50,009 nt of DNA from an uncultured Prochlorococcus sp. (GTDB taxonomy: Bacteria; Cyanobacteriota; Cyanobacteriia; PCC-6307; Cyanobiaceae): positions 1-50,009 of the forward strand of contig CACNMX010000008.1 of the NCBI GenBank assembly GCA_902621675.1. Direction: 5' to 3'. Numbering within the stretch: the first letter of the stretch is position 1; each line of letters opens with the position of its first letter. The position numbers and the translations under genes were made by a program. The notes under the pieces are model-generated. The model worked only from the letters and a program-made list of their open reading frames with translations. It had not been told where the DNA came from and did not search any database. Below, piece by piece: positions 1 through 8,949 of this stretch.

Positions 1-69
1 TGCATAACGAAAGAATCTTTGCCTTATTATTTTTGAAACGAATATCTAAAGTTCCGAAGGATTCGTTTA

Positions 70-114
70 CTTGAACATTATCATTAAAAATAGGTTCAAG
101 ATCCGATCAATCGG
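70..114 (+). promoter_or_regulatory. psaA 5' leader with two inverted repeats
   Basis: Two perfect inverted repeats lie just upstream of psaA. CTTGAAC at 70-76 pairs with GTTCAAG at 94-100. CCGAT at 103-107 pairs with ATCGG at 110-114 across a 2-base centre. They sit 21 bases or more before the Shine-Dalgarno-like GAGGTG (135-140). As RNA they could form a leader fold; as DNA the second could be a regulator site. No clear -10/-35 pair is visible, so the promoter may lie further upstream, outside the window. Function is inferred only from position. Confidence 0.35.
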
Positions 115-144
115 CTTTAATGTCAATTATTTTCGAGGTGCTAG

Positions 145-2448
145 ATGACCATCAGCCCACCAGAAAGTGGAGAAAAAAACAAAAAAGTTTTGGAGGATCC
201 TGTTAAGGCCGATCCAAGACCTATTGATTTTGCCAAATTAGATAAGCCAGGTTTCTGGTCAAGTAAATTATCTAAAGGTCCAAAAACTACAACTTGGATC
301 TGGAATTTGCATGCTGATGCACATGATTTCGATGTGCATACAGGCGATGCTGAAGAAGCGACAAGAAAAATCTTTTCAGCTCATTTTGGACATCTTGCAG
401 TCATCTTTATATGGATGAGTGCTGCATTTTTCCATGGAGCAAGATTTTCTAATTACTCAGGTTGGTTAGCTGACCCAACTCATGTCAAACCTGGAGCTCA
501 GCAAGTATGGGCAATCGTTGGTCAAGAAATGCTTAATGCTGATCTTGGTGCTAACTACAACGGTATTCAAATTAGTTCAGGAATATTCCACATGTGGCGA
601 GCTTGGGGTATTACTAATGAAAGTGAACTGATGGCTTTAGCAATAGGTGCTGTAGTAATGGCTGCACTTATGCTCCACGCTGGAATTTTTCATTATCACA
701 AAGCAGCTCCAAAAATGGAGTGGTTCCAAGATATTGAATCTATGCTTAACCATCATATAGCTGGTTTAGTAGGACTAGGATCTTTAGCATGGGCTGGCCA
801 TTGTATTCATATTGGAGCTCCCACAGCAGCTCTCTTAGATGCAATTGATGCAGGCTCTCCTTTGGTTATTAATGGCAAAGAAATAGCAACTATTGCAGAT
901 ATGCCTATGCCTCATCAACTCTGCGATCCACAAATTATTGGTCAGATATTTCCTGGATTAGCAAGTGGTACAGGCAATTTCTTTAGTTTAAATTGGTTGG
1001 CTTTCTCAGACTTCCTTACTTTCAAAGGTGGACTTAACCCCGTTACAGGAAGCTTATGGATGACTGACGTTTCACATCATCATTTAGCTTTTGGTGTAAT
1101 AGCAATAATCGGTGGTCATATGTACAGAACCAATTACGGTATTGGTCATAGTATGAAAGAAATATTAGATTCACAACAAGGAGACCCAATATTATTTCCT
1201 GCTCCTAAAGGTCATCAAGGTCTTTTTGAGTTTATGGCAGAGAGTAGACATGCTCAGCTAGCAGTAAACCTAGCGATGCTTGGATCAATAAGTATACTTG
1301 TATCCCATCATATGTATGCGATGCCTCCATATCCTTATATAGCTACTGACTATATGACAGTTCTTGGATTATTTACCCATCACATGTGGATAGGTGGATT
1401 GTTCATAGTAGGAGCAGGTGCTCATGCTGGAATTGCAATGGTTAGAGATTATGATCCAGCAAAACATATTGATAACGTATTAGACAGAATCCTTAAGGCA
1501 AGAGATGCATTAATTAGTCACTTGAACTGGGTATGTATGTGGTTAGGATTCCATAGTTTTGGACTCTATATTCACAACGATACTATGAGAGCTTTAGGTA
1601 GACCTCAAGATATGTTTAGTGATTCTGCAATTCAACTTCAGCCAATCTTTGCTCAATGGGTACAAAGTATTCAAGCATCTGCTGTTGGTACTTCTCTTTT
1701 AGCAGGAACCTCAGAAGCTTTACCTCACAAAGCTCTAAGTGAAGTTTTTAATGGAAGTTTAGTAGAAGTTGGTGGAAAGGTTGCTATAGCTCCAATTCCA
1801 TTAGGAACAGCTGATTTAATGATTCATCATATTCATGCTTTCCAAATCCATGTAACTGTTTTGATACTTCTCAAAGGAGTACTTTATGCAAGAAGTTCAA
1901 GGTTGATTCCTGATAAGGCTTCTTTAGGATTTAGATTCCCTTGTGATGGTCCTGGAAGAGGTGGTACATGTCAAGTTTCTTCATGGGATCACGTTTTCTT
2001 GGCTCTCTTCTGGATGTATAACTGTTTATCAATAGTTATTTTCCACTTTTCTTGGAAAATGCAGAGTGATGTTTGGGGACTCACCGGTGGTAATTTCGCA
2101 CAAAGTTCAATTACTATCAATGGTTGGCTAAGAGATTTCCTCTGGGCTCAAGCTTCTCAAGTACTAACAAGCTATGGTCAATCAATAAGCATGTACGGTT
2201 TGATGTTCTTAGGAGCTCACTTTATCTGGGCGTTCAGTTTAATGTTCCTCTTCAGCGGAAGAGGATATTGGCAAGAATTGTTCGAATCAATTGTCTGGGC
2301 ACATAATAAATTAAAGGTTGCACCAACTATTCAACCTAGAGCTCTATCTATTACACAGGGACGTGCTGTAGGTGTTACACACTTCCTTGTAGGTGGTATT
2401 GCTACCACATGGGCCTTCTTCCATGCTCGCCTTTTTGGGCTGGGCTAA
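145..2448 (+). CDS. psaA: Photosystem I P700 apoprotein A1
   Basis: One of the two large subunits of the photosystem I core. With PsaB it binds the P700 chlorophyll pair, the A0/A1 electron carriers and most antenna chlorophylls in the thylakoid membrane. The 767-residue length is normal for the family. Many histidine-containing transmembrane segments are visible, such as [12 protein letters not shown] and [10 protein letters not shown]. The signature [18 protein letters not shown] supplies two of the four cysteine ligands of the FX [4Fe-4S] cluster (Cys600 and Cys609). The ATG is preceded at good spacing by GAGGTG (135-140), which supports this start. psaB follows after 27 bases, so the two are co-transcribed. 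Confidence 0.99.
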   Translation: MTISPPESGEKNKKVLEDPVKADPRPIDFAKLDKPGFWSSKLSKGPKTTTWIWNLHADAHDFDVHTGDAEEATRKIFSAHFGHLAVIFIWMSAAFFHGARFSNYSGWLADPTHVKPGAQQVWAIVGQEMLNADLGANYNGIQISSGIFHMWRAWGITNESELMALAIGAVVMAALMLHAGIFHYHKAAPKMEWFQDIESMLNHHIAGLVGLGSLAWAGHCIHIGAPTAALLDAIDAGSPLVINGKEIATIADMPMPHQLCDPQIIGQIFPGLASGTGNFFSLNWLAFSDFLTFKGGLNPVTGSLWMTDVSHHHLAFGVIAIIGGHMYRTNYGIGHSMKEILDSQQGDPILFPAPKGHQGLFEFMAESRHAQLAVNLAMLGSISILVSHHMYAMPPYPYIATDYMTVLGLFTHHMWIGGLFIVGAGAHAGIAMVRDYDPAKHIDNVLDRILKARDALISHLNWVCMWLGFHSFGLYIHNDTMRALGRPQDMFSDSAIQLQPIFAQWVQSIQASAVGTSLLAGTSEALPHKALSEVFNGSLVEVGGKVAIAPIPLGTADLMIHHIHAFQIHVTVLILLKGVLYARSSRLIPDKASLGFRFPCDGPGRGGTCQVSSWDHVFLALFWMYNCLSIVIFHFSWKMQSDVWGLTGGNFAQSSITINGWLRDFLWAQASQVLTSYGQSISMYGLMFLGAHFIWAFSLMFLFSGRGYWQELFESIVWAHNKLKVAPTIQPRALSITQGRAVGVTHFLVGGIATTWAFFHARLFGLG

Positions 2449-2475
2449 TAACCTGAACTTCACCTTCTTTATTCA

Positions 2476-4704
2476 ATGGCAACAAAATTTCCATCATTTA
2501 ACCAGGGTCTAGCTCAGGACCCCACAACCCGACGAATATGGTACGGAATAGCTACCGCTCATGACTTTGAAAGTCATGATGGTATGACCGAAGAAAAACT
2601 TTATCAGAAGCTTTTCTCTACACATTTCGGACATCTAGCAATAATCGCTCTCTGGGTAGCTGGTAACTTATTTCATATTGCTTGGCAGGGTAATTTTGAG
2701 CAATTTGTACTTGATCCAACTCATGTACGTCCTATCGCTCATGCTATTTGGGACCCTCATTTTGGATCTGGTATCACAGAAGCGATGACACAAGCTGGCG
2801 CAAACGGTCCAGTAAACATTGCTTATTCAGGTCTCTACCATTGGTGGTACACAATTGGAATGAGAACCAATGAGCAACTCTTCCAAGCATCAATATTTAT
2901 GAGTATTCTTGCTTGTTGGACTTTATTTGCAGGTTGGTTACACTTACAACCAAAGTTCAGACCTTCTCTGGCCTGGTTTAAAAATGCAGAGTCAAGATTA
3001 AATCATCACTTAGCCGTTTTATTTGGTTTTAGTAGTATCGCTTGGACAGGTCATTTAGTTCATGTTGCAATACCTGAATCGAGAGGACAGCATGTAGGCT
3101 GGGATAACTGGTTAACAGTACTTCCACACCCAGCAGGTTTAGCTCCTTTCTTTACTTTAAATTGGGGAGCATATGCACAAAATCCTGATTCTTTAGATCA
3201 AGTATTTGGAACAGCTGAAGGTGCTGGAACAGCAATTTTTACTTTCTTAGGAGGTCTTCATCCTCAAAGTGAAGCATTATGGCTGACTGATATTGCTCAT
3301 CACCATATTGCAATAGGAACAGTTTTTGTAATTGCTGGCCACATGTATAGAAATACTTTTGGCATAGGTCATAGCCTTAAAGAAATCACAGAAGCTCATA
3401 ACACTAGACATCCAAACGATCCTCATAAAGGTAGTTTCGGAATTAATCATGATGGTATATATGAAACTGTAAATAACTCATTACATTTCCAACTTGGACT
3501 AGCATTAGCATCGCTTGGAGTAGCAACTTCTCTTGTTGCCCAACATATGGGAGCACTTCCTTCTTATGCTTTTATCGCTAGGGACTATACTACACAATCT
3601 GCTTTATATAGTCATCATCAGTACATAGCAATGTTCTTGATGGTTGGTGCTTTTGCACATGGAGCTATTTTCTTTGTGAGAGATTATGACCCAGAATTAA
3701 ACAAAGATAATGTACTAGCGAGAGTTCTTGGAACAAAGGAAGCTTTAATAAGTCACCTTAGTTGGGTAACAATGTTGCTTGGATTCCATACTCTTGGAAT
3801 TTATGTCCATAACGATGTTGTTGTAGCTTTTGGTAATCCTGAAAAGCAAATTCTAATTGAGCCAGTATTTGCTCAATTTGTTCAAGCAGCTCAGGGTAAG
3901 ATGATGTATGGCTTCAATGCTCTACTATCTGATCCTACAAGTTCAGCAAGTCTTGCTGCTAATTCATTACCAGGTAATCATTACTGGATGGACCTTATCA
4001 ATAGACAAGATGCATTAAGTGCATTCTTACCTATAGGTCCTGCAGATTTCTTAGTTCATCATGCTATTGCTTTAGGTCTTCATACAACTGCTTTAATCCT
4101 TATCAAAGGCGCTCTTGATGCAAGAGGAACCAAATTAATTCCTGACAAGAAAGATTTAGGTTATGCATTCCCTTGTGATGGACCTGGTCGTGGAGGTACT
4201 TGTGATAGTTCATCATGGGATGCTATGTACTTAGCGATGTTCTGGGCATTAAATTTACTAGCATGGGTAACCTTCTACTGGCATTGGAAACACCTAGCAA
4301 TATGGCAGGGTAATGTAGCACAATTTAATGAATCAGGAACTTATCTAATGGGTTGGTTCAGAGATTATCTCTGGTTAAATTCTGCTCAACTTATTAACGG
4401 ATATAATCCATTTGGAGTAAACTCATTATCTCCTTGGGCTTGGATGTTCCTATTCGGTCACTTAGTTTGGGCTACTGGTTTCATGTTCCTAATATCATGG
4501 CGTGGTTACTGGCAAGAATTAATTGAAACATTAGTTTGGGCTCATCAGCGTACTCCAATTGCTAACCTTGTTGGCTGGAGAGATAAGCCAGTAGCACTTT
4601 CAATTGTTCAAGCTAGATTAGTAGGATTAGCACATTTCACCATTGGTAATATTCTGACCTTCGGTGCATTTGTTATTGCATCAACTTCAGGTAAGTTTGG
4701 TTAA
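2476..4704 (+). CDS. psaB: Photosystem I P700 apoprotein A2
   Basis: Second large core subunit of photosystem I, homologous to PsaA and its heterodimer partner. It binds half of P700, antenna chlorophylls and the other half of the FX iron-sulfur cluster. The FX signature [18 protein letters not shown] places the two cysteine ligands at Cys567 and Cys576. Its 742 residues match the usual length. The start [20 protein letters not shown] is the normal PsaB N-terminus. No Shine-Dalgarno sequence is evident, so translation may be coupled to psaA, whose stop lies 27 bases upstream. The transcript is closed by the hairpin at 4726-4753. Confidence 0.99.
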   Translation: MATKFPSFNQGLAQDPTTRRIWYGIATAHDFESHDGMTEEKLYQKLFSTHFGHLAIIALWVAGNLFHIAWQGNFEQFVLDPTHVRPIAHAIWDPHFGSGITEAMTQAGANGPVNIAYSGLYHWWYTIGMRTNEQLFQASIFMSILACWTLFAGWLHLQPKFRPSLAWFKNAESRLNHHLAVLFGFSSIAWTGHLVHVAIPESRGQHVGWDNWLTVLPHPAGLAPFFTLNWGAYAQNPDSLDQVFGTAEGAGTAIFTFLGGLHPQSEALWLTDIAHHHIAIGTVFVIAGHMYRNTFGIGHSLKEITEAHNTRHPNDPHKGSFGINHDGIYETVNNSLHFQLGLALASLGVATSLVAQHMGALPSYAFIARDYTTQSALYSHHQYIAMFLMVGAFAHGAIFFVRDYDPELNKDNVLARVLGTKEALISHLSWVTMLLGFHTLGIYVHNDVVVAFGNPEKQILIEPVFAQFVQAAQGKMMYGFNALLSDPTSSASLAANSLPGNHYWMDLINRQDALSAFLPIGPADFLVHHAIALGLHTTALILIKGALDARGTKLIPDKKDLGYAFPCDGPGRGGTCDSSSWDAMYLAMFWALNLLAWVTFYWHWKHLAIWQGNVAQFNESGTYLMGWFRDYLWLNSAQLINGYNPFGVNSLSPWAWMFLFGHLVWATGFMFLISWRGYWQELIETLVWAHQRTPIANLVGWRDKPVALSIVQARLVGLAHFTIGNILTFGAFVIASTSGKFG

Positions 4705-4725
4705 AATTTTTTCTTAAATAATTTA

Positions 4726-4753
4726 AATCACCATATTTGTGGTGATTTTTTTT
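4726..4753 (+). terminator. Rho-independent terminator of psaAB
   Basis: The 8-bp arm AATCACCA (4726-4733) pairs with TGGTGATT (4740-4747) around a 6-base loop. The descending arm runs into an eight-T tract (4746-4753). It lies 22 bases after the psaB stop and is the cleanest intrinsic terminator in the window. It separates the highly expressed photosystem I genes from the glycosyltransferase downstream. Confidence 0.9.
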
Positions 4754-4809
4754 GTTCAATTTTAATGTTCTAAATTAAGATAAAATTATATAAATACTAT
4801 TAAATATAA

Positions 4810-5772
4810 ATGCCAGATATAAAACAATTAATTTCTATAATTATCCCTGTTTTCAATGAAAGTGAGAGTATTGGTTTTTTATTGGATGAAGTTATAAATG
4901 TAATGTCATTTCATAAATTTAATTTTGAATTGATTGTTGTAAATGATGGTTCTAAAGATAATACTCATCAAGTCTTAAAACAACTTACTCTAAAAATTAA
5001 AGAATTGTCAGTAATTTCCCTTCGCAAAAATTATGGGCAAACTGCAGCAATGTCAGCTGGCTTTGATAATTCTGAAGGGGATATTATCATTACTTTGGAT
5101 GGTGATTTACAGAATGATCCAAATGATATTCCTAAATTAATTTCTGAAATTAATAATGGCTATGACTTGATTTGTGGGTGGAGGTTTGATAGAAAAGATA
5201 AATTAATTAATAGAAAGATACCATCAAAAATAGCGAATAAATTAATAGCCTACGTAACAGGTTTGAAGTTGCATGACTATGGATGCTCATTAAAAGCTTT
5301 TAAAAAAGAAATAGTAGATGATATTAAGCTATACGGTGAACTTCACAGGTTTCTGCCCGTTTTAGCAAATATTGAAGGTGCAAGAATCAAAGAAATTAAA
5401 GTTAATCATAGAAGCAGGCAATATGGATCTAGTAAATATGGAATCGATAGAACCTTTAGAGTTTTAATGGATTTACTAACTGTTTGGTTTATGACTAAAT
5501 TTTTAACAAGACCAATGTATGGATTTGGTTTTGTTGGAATTATAAGTATTTTCATTAGCCTTGCAATGAGTTCTTATTTGGTAATTTTAAAAATAATGGG
5601 TGAGGATATTGGAAATCGTCCATTGCTAATGTTTGCATTAATATTAGGAATAACTGGAGTTCAATTATTTAGTTTTGGATTATTGAGCGAACTTTTAATA
5701 AGGACTTATCATGAAAGTCAAAATCGTCCAATTTATAGAATTAGGTCAATAAGTAGTACAAATCAAAATTGA
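4810..5772 (+). CDS. Membrane-anchored family 2 glycosyltransferase (GtrB/DPM1-like)
   Basis: Probable polyprenyl-phosphate sugar transferase: such enzymes move a sugar from a nucleotide donor onto a lipid-phosphate carrier at the cytoplasmic face of the membrane. The GT-A domain fills residues 7-230, with IIPVFNESESI (11-21), the nucleotide-binding VVNDGSKDNT (43-52) and the metal-binding DGDLQND (97-103). Two C-terminal transmembrane segments lie at about 236-260 and 272-296, the layout of GtrB and related dolichyl-phosphate transferases. Length (320) fits. It begins 57 bases after the psaB terminator, so it probably has its own promoter. The sugar and the final product (lipopolysaccharide, glycolipid or glycoprotein) cannot be told from sequence. 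Confidence 0.85.
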   Translation: MPDIKQLISIIIPVFNESESIGFLLDEVINVMSFHKFNFELIVVNDGSKDNTHQVLKQLTLKIKELSVISLRKNYGQTAAMSAGFDNSEGDIIITLDGDLQNDPNDIPKLISEINNGYDLICGWRFDRKDKLINRKIPSKIANKLIAYVTGLKLHDYGCSLKAFKKEIVDDIKLYGELHRFLPVLANIEGARIKEIKVNHRSRQYGSSKYGIDRTFRVLMDLLTVWFMTKFLTRPMYGFGFVGIISIFISLAMSSYLVILKIMGEDIGNRPLLMFALILGITGVQLFSFGLLSELLIRTYHESQNRPIYRIRSISSTNQN

Positions 5773-5777
5773 ATTTT

Positions 5778-6170
5778 CTACTTGAATTTTCTTATTAATA
5801 AAGCTGAAATTTCAACCACTTCAGGAGAAGTATCTCTTAAGCCTTGCCGTAAAATCGATAATGTTGATTTATCAGACAATTCTTCCGCAATTTTTAATGC
5901 TTTTAATTTGTCTTCTGTATTGCCCTGAAAAAGACTAAACATTTTATTTCTTCGTGAATTTTTAAAAAATAATGAGTACTTTTTTGGTTCGTGATTGTAT
6001 AAAAAACTTTTTTTATTAGATAGAAATTTATTATTATTTTTTCTATTTTTTTTTAATTTAACAGAATGTAATTTGCCATTATTTATTAACTTTCTAAAGC
6101 TTTTTTTTTTAAAAACTAGAAGTAATATTCCTATAAAAATAATAAGTACAATTGCGAAAAAATTTAACAT
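5778..6170 (-). CDS. Small membrane protein with a C-terminal HEAT-like repeat
   Basis: Hypothetical protein of 130 residues. Residues 2-20 form one hydrophobic segment (FFAIVLIIFIGILLLVF), likely a membrane anchor. A very Lys/Asn-rich linker (about 21-78) follows. The last 45 residues resemble one to two HEAT/PBS-type helical repeats (KLKALKIAEELSDKSTLSILR, then DTSPEVVEISALLIRKF), a fold used for protein contacts. It converges on the glycosyltransferase with only 5 bases between stops and no terminator. Its start faces psaI across about 90 bases, so the promoters may be divergent. The HEAT assignment is by eye. Confidence 0.65.
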   Translation of the reverse strand: MLNFFAIVLIIFIGILLLVFKKKSFRKLINNGKLHSVKLKKNRKNNNKFLSNKKSFLYNHEPKKYSLFFKNSRRNKMFSLFQGNTEDKLKALKIAEELSDKSTLSILRQGLRDTSPEVVEISALLIRKFK

Positions 6171-6239
6171 GTAAAAAGTTAATAATTTTTATATCATCCA
6201 GTAATAAAATTAACACTATTTCGCAGATAAATACTAAAG

Positions 6240-6259
6240 TGTTTAAAGATGTTTAAAGA
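6240..6259 (+). repeat. Perfect tandem 10-bp repeat before psaI
   Basis: TGTTTAAAGA occurs twice head to tail (6240-6249 and 6250-6259), ending 3 bases before the psaI ATG. The AAAGA part of the second copy is at near-normal ribosome-binding distance. This could be chance in AT-rich DNA, or a duplicated translation or regulator element. Confidence 0.5.
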
Positions 6260-6262
6260 ACT

Positions 6263-6376
6263 ATGCCATCTGATTTGCCAAGTCTCTTACCCTCAATTTT
6301 TGTGCCATTAATTGGTATAGCAATGCCTGCTGTTTTTATCGTATTGATTGGAAGATTTATTACAGCAACTGAATAA
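6263..6376 (+). CDS. psaI: Photosystem I subunit VIII
   Basis: A 37-residue, single-span membrane protein that helps seat PsaL at the trimer-forming edge of photosystem I. The translation starts MPSDLPSLLPSIFVPLIGI and ends GRFITATE. A proline-bearing hydrophobic helix fills about residues 8-31, with a short lumenal N-terminus, as in other PsaI proteins. The call rests on size, single-helix layout and position: psaL starts 27 bases downstream, the standard cyanobacterial psaI-psaL neighbourhood. It is easily missed by gene finders because of its length. Confidence 0.87.
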   Translation: MPSDLPSLLPSIFVPLIGIAMPAVFIVLIGRFITATE

Positions 6377-6403
6377 ATTATTAAACACTAAATTATTAAA
6401 AAC

Positions 6404-7003
6404 ATGAGCGACTTTCAAAAATCATTCTCAGAATCAACAAGTTCAATTAAGTTTGATGAGAAATACATAGATACTTCTGTACAACCAAATGATATTGGTG
6501 TTGCAGAACAATGGGCAGTAAAAACTGTTGCAGATCCATGTGTTGGTAATTTAGCTACCCCAGTTAATAGTGGCTATTTTACAAAAGCTTTTATAAATAA
6601 TTTGCCTTTTTATAGAGAAGGTATTTCTCCTAATTTTAGAGGCTTAGAAACTGGAGCAGCTTTTGGATATCTCCTATACGGTCCTTTCACTATGACTGGC
6701 CCACTAAGAAATTCTGAATTTGCTCTAACTGCTGGACTTCTTGCGGCGATTGGAGCTGTTCATATTTTGACAGCACTTTTAGTTCTTTATAATGCACCCG
6801 GTAAAGCACCTAATGTTCAGCCTCCAGATGCGACTGTTAATAATCCTCCAAAGGACTTATTTACAAGAGCTGGTTGGGCTGATTTTACAAGTGGATTTTG
6901 GTTAGGAGGCTGTGGAGGAGCTGTTTTTGCTTGGCTACTTGTTGGGACATTACACTTAGATACCATAATGCCAATTATTAAAAATATTTGGACAGCTGGG
7001 TAA
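6404..7003 (+). CDS. psaL: Photosystem I subunit XI
   Basis: Photosystem I subunit that carries chlorophylls and forms the contact surface for trimers or tetramers. The 199-residue protein has the family pattern: a soluble N-terminus with [20 protein letters not shown] and [19 protein letters not shown], then hydrophobic helices at about 105-130 and 160-185. The length is longer than many PsaL proteins because of the N-terminal extension common in marine picocyanobacteria. It follows psaI by 27 bases and is likely on the same transcript. The ATG (MSDFQKSF) is the only good start before the conserved region. Confidence 0.97.
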   Translation: MSDFQKSFSESTSSIKFDEKYIDTSVQPNDIGVAEQWAVKTVADPCVGNLATPVNSGYFTKAFINNLPFYREGISPNFRGLETGAAFGYLLYGPFTMTGPLRNSEFALTAGLLAAIGAVHILTALLVLYNAPGKAPNVQPPDATVNNPPKDLFTRAGWADFTSGFWLGGCGGAVFAWLLVGTLHLDTIMPIIKNIWTAG

Positions 7004-7027
7004 TTCCTAAATAGAAAAATAAGTAAT

Positions 7028-7048
7028 ATTTAAAATTTAATTTTAAAT
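7028..7048. terminator. Weak AT-only palindrome between psaL and the NlpC gene
   Basis: ATTTAAAA (7028-7035) and TTTTAAAT (7041-7048) form an 8-bp stem with loop TTTAA in the gap between two convergent genes. It is built only from A-T pairs and lacks a proper T tract, so it would be a weak intrinsic terminator at best. The position is right for a bidirectional terminator. Confidence 0.3.
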
Positions 7049-7068
7049 TAAAAGGTGAACTCTACTTC

Positions 7069-7827
7069 CTAACGTATTGTTCTGTCCCATCTATAATTTC
7101 TAATAACTCTTCCTGCTGAAATAAGCTTAGATTTGTAATGCAATGAGATTTTATCATTAGACTGTTTTAGGGAATCAAGGCCTATGCCATTTCTGCCAAA
7201 ATCCTTCCCAGAGCTATGGTAATACAAACCTTCTCCTTTGTAGATTCCAATATGATCACATTTTTCCATATTTCCAAAAAATAAAAGATCTCCTGGTTGA
7301 AGCGCTGCATACGATTCTTTGTAATAAAAAAGGTGTTTACAAAAACTTTTTATTTGAAAAGAGTCTCGAGGTATATGAATATGATGCTTTAAAAAAGCAG
7401 TCTGAATTAAACCGGAACAATCAAAATTGGGTCCTAACGTACCTCCCCAAAGATATTCATTAGTTAACTCAGCTTGATCCTTGATCCATTGTAAAATTGA
7501 AGAAATTTTATCTTTAATAAGAAAGTGGTCTTTTTTTAAACTCTCAGTTTTATTTAATTCATATTTCTCAATAATCAATCCATCTAAATTTATCCAACAT
7601 ACATAGCCATCTTCGAATAACTGAATAAGAATTCTTGAAAATTTATGGTTGTTTTGATAAATATTTGGATAAATAAGCCTAAAAATTCTATTTTTAAATA
7701 TTTCAGTAACTAATTTATTTTCTGTTTCATTTTGATATCCAGAAATATTAACTTTTAATTTCCACCAAATAGTTTTTGAAAAATTAGTTTGTTTAAATAG
7801 TGAGATAGGATTTTTATAACTTTCCAT
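7069..7827 (-). CDS. NlpC/P60 cell-wall peptidase with N-terminal SH3-like region
   Basis: Probable gamma-D-glutamyl-L-diamino acid endopeptidase acting on peptidoglycan stem peptides. The C-terminal NlpC/P60 domain (about 105-245) shows all catalytic parts: Cys137 in NFDCSGL, His192 in CDHIGIY and a third polar residue, His204, in YYHSSG. The N-terminal 90 residues (with the conserved-looking DGYVCWINLDGL) fit the bacterial SH3-type module of the cyanobacterial enzymes. No signal peptide is visible, which suggests a cytoplasmic recycling role or non-classical export. Its ATG lies 3 bases from the ATG of the divergent serine hydrolase, so its promoter must lie inside that gene. Confidence 0.88.
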   Translation of the reverse strand: MESYKNPISLFKQTNFSKTIWWKLKVNISGYQNETENKLVTEIFKNRIFRLIYPNIYQNNHKFSRILIQLFEDGYVCWINLDGLIIEKYELNKTESLKKDHFLIKDKISSILQWIKDQAELTNEYLWGGTLGPNFDCSGLIQTAFLKHHIHIPRDSFQIKSFCKHLFYYKESYAALQPGDLLFFGNMEKCDHIGIYKGEGLYYHSSGKDFGRNGIGLDSLKQSNDKISLHYKSKLISAGRVIRNYRWDRTIR

Positions 7828-7830
7828 ACA

Positions 7831-8739
7831 ATGTCCTTTTACTATTTAAGTAAAGAGATGGGTCTAGCCCTAAATAATATTTTAGGGAGAGTATGTACTC
7901 ATAATAAAGATTTTTCAAGAGAAGATTTTGCTATAACTTGGATTAATTATAAAAGTGAAAATAATAGTGTATTTAAAGGTTTTGGAACTGGTATTAATAA
8001 TAAAAAAATGGTTTACCCTGCCAGCATAGTCAAGTTGGTTTATGGCCTTGCTGCATTTTATTGGATTAAAAAAGGAAGTTTATTATTATCAGATGAACTT
8101 AATGATGCTGTAAGGAAAATGTTGTCTTTCTCAAGTAATAATGCAACAAGCTTCTTAATTGATTTGCTTACAGGAACTACAAGTGGACCTTGTATTGAAG
8201 GGGAATTATGGGAAAATTGGAAATATCAAAGAAGTATAATTAATGATTGGCTACATGATTTACATTGGGAGGAATTGAGTGGTATAAATTGTTGTCAGAA
8301 GACCTGGGATGATGGACCATATGGTCGTGAAAAAGAATTTTACGGACATGATAATAAAAATAGAAACGCTATGAATTCCGATTCAGCTGCAAGGGTTTTG
8401 GAAGAAATTATGATTCATATTGATTATCAAAAAAATGATTTAAATTTACGAAGTTTTTTAAAAAGAAATTTAAATAAAGTTGTTCTTCAAAATGATTCTC
8501 TTAATCAAATAGATGGTTTTTTGGGAGAAGGATTACCAGAAAGCATTAATCTTTGGAGTAAAGCAGGCTTAATGTCTGAAGTTAGACATGATTCAGCTTG
8601 GTGGACTAATAGTCAATCTTTACATACTTTATTAGTTGTTTTTTGTAATGGAGAAAAATATTCTGAAGATACTTCCTTTTTACCATTAATAGCTAAAGAA
8701 GTATATGAATTTAATAAGAGATATACTATTAAGAACTAA
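7831..8739 (+). CDS. Beta-lactamase-fold serine hydrolase
   Basis: Class A beta-lactamase/penicillin-interacting enzyme fold. The three motifs are present: SxxK as SIVK (Ser65-Lys68, in YPASIVKLVYG), SxN as SNN (102-104, in SFSSNNATSFLIDLL) and the KTG box as KAG (244-246, in LWSKAGLMSEVRHDSAWW). No signal peptide is seen, unusual for a true periplasmic beta-lactamase. A role in peptide or cell-wall hydrolysis is more likely than antibiotic resistance, and the divergent NlpC/P60 neighbour supports a wall role. An alternative start is the ATG at 7858, which has AAAGAG directly before it. The 3' end overlaps the convergent 70-residue gene by 4 bases. Confidence 0.82.
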   Translation: MSFYYLSKEMGLALNNILGRVCTHNKDFSREDFAITWINYKSENNSVFKGFGTGINNKKMVYPASIVKLVYGLAAFYWIKKGSLLLSDELNDAVRKMLSFSSNNATSFLIDLLTGTTSGPCIEGELWENWKYQRSIINDWLHDLHWEELSGINCCQKTWDDGPYGREKEFYGHDNKNRNAMNSDSAARVLEEIMIHIDYQKNDLNLRSFLKRNLNKVVLQNDSLNQIDGFLGEGLPESINLWSKAGLMSEVRHDSAWWTNSQSLHTLLVVFCNGEKYSEDTSFLPLIAKEVYEFNKRYTIKN

Positions 8740-8948
8740 AGTAAATCGTCTAAGTAATTAGAATCTAATTTATCAGTATAAGCTTCATAAGGTAACATCA
8801 TTACTTCTTCAAAATTTAAATCATCAATAATCCATTCTCTATATTCTGCTAATAAACTTTTTCTATCTTCGTTATCTAATTCATAAATACGCAATGCTGT
8901 ATCTTTAAAATTTTCTTTAATTAAATTTTCAATTTCTTTCTCCTTCAT
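8736..8948 (-). CDS. Small acidic protein of unknown function, coupled to a serine recombinase
   Basis: Seventy residues, rich in Glu/Asp and Leu, with no cysteine and no membrane segment. It is predicted to be largely helical (for example EIENLIKENFKDTALRIYEL and DNEDRKSLLAEYREWIIDDL). I do not recognise the family. It starts 1 base after the stop of the recombinase gene on the same strand, so the two are almost surely translated from one message; a partner, inhibitor or accessory role is possible but not shown. Its stop overlaps the convergent serine hydrolase by 4 bases. Confidence 0.7.
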   Translation of the reverse strand: MKEKEIENLIKENFKDTALRIYELDNEDRKSLLAEYREWIIDDLNFEEVMMLPYEAYTDKLDSNYLDDLL

Positions 8949-8949
8949 T

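Noticed and set aside
2124..2306. Open frame on the plus strand inside psaA
   Set aside because: It lies wholly within psaA in another frame and has no recognisable domain.
7831..8739. True antibiotic-resistance beta-lactamase
   Set aside because: The fold motifs are there, but no signal peptide is seen, the KTG box is KAG, and the neighbour is a wall peptidase; resistance cannot be supported.
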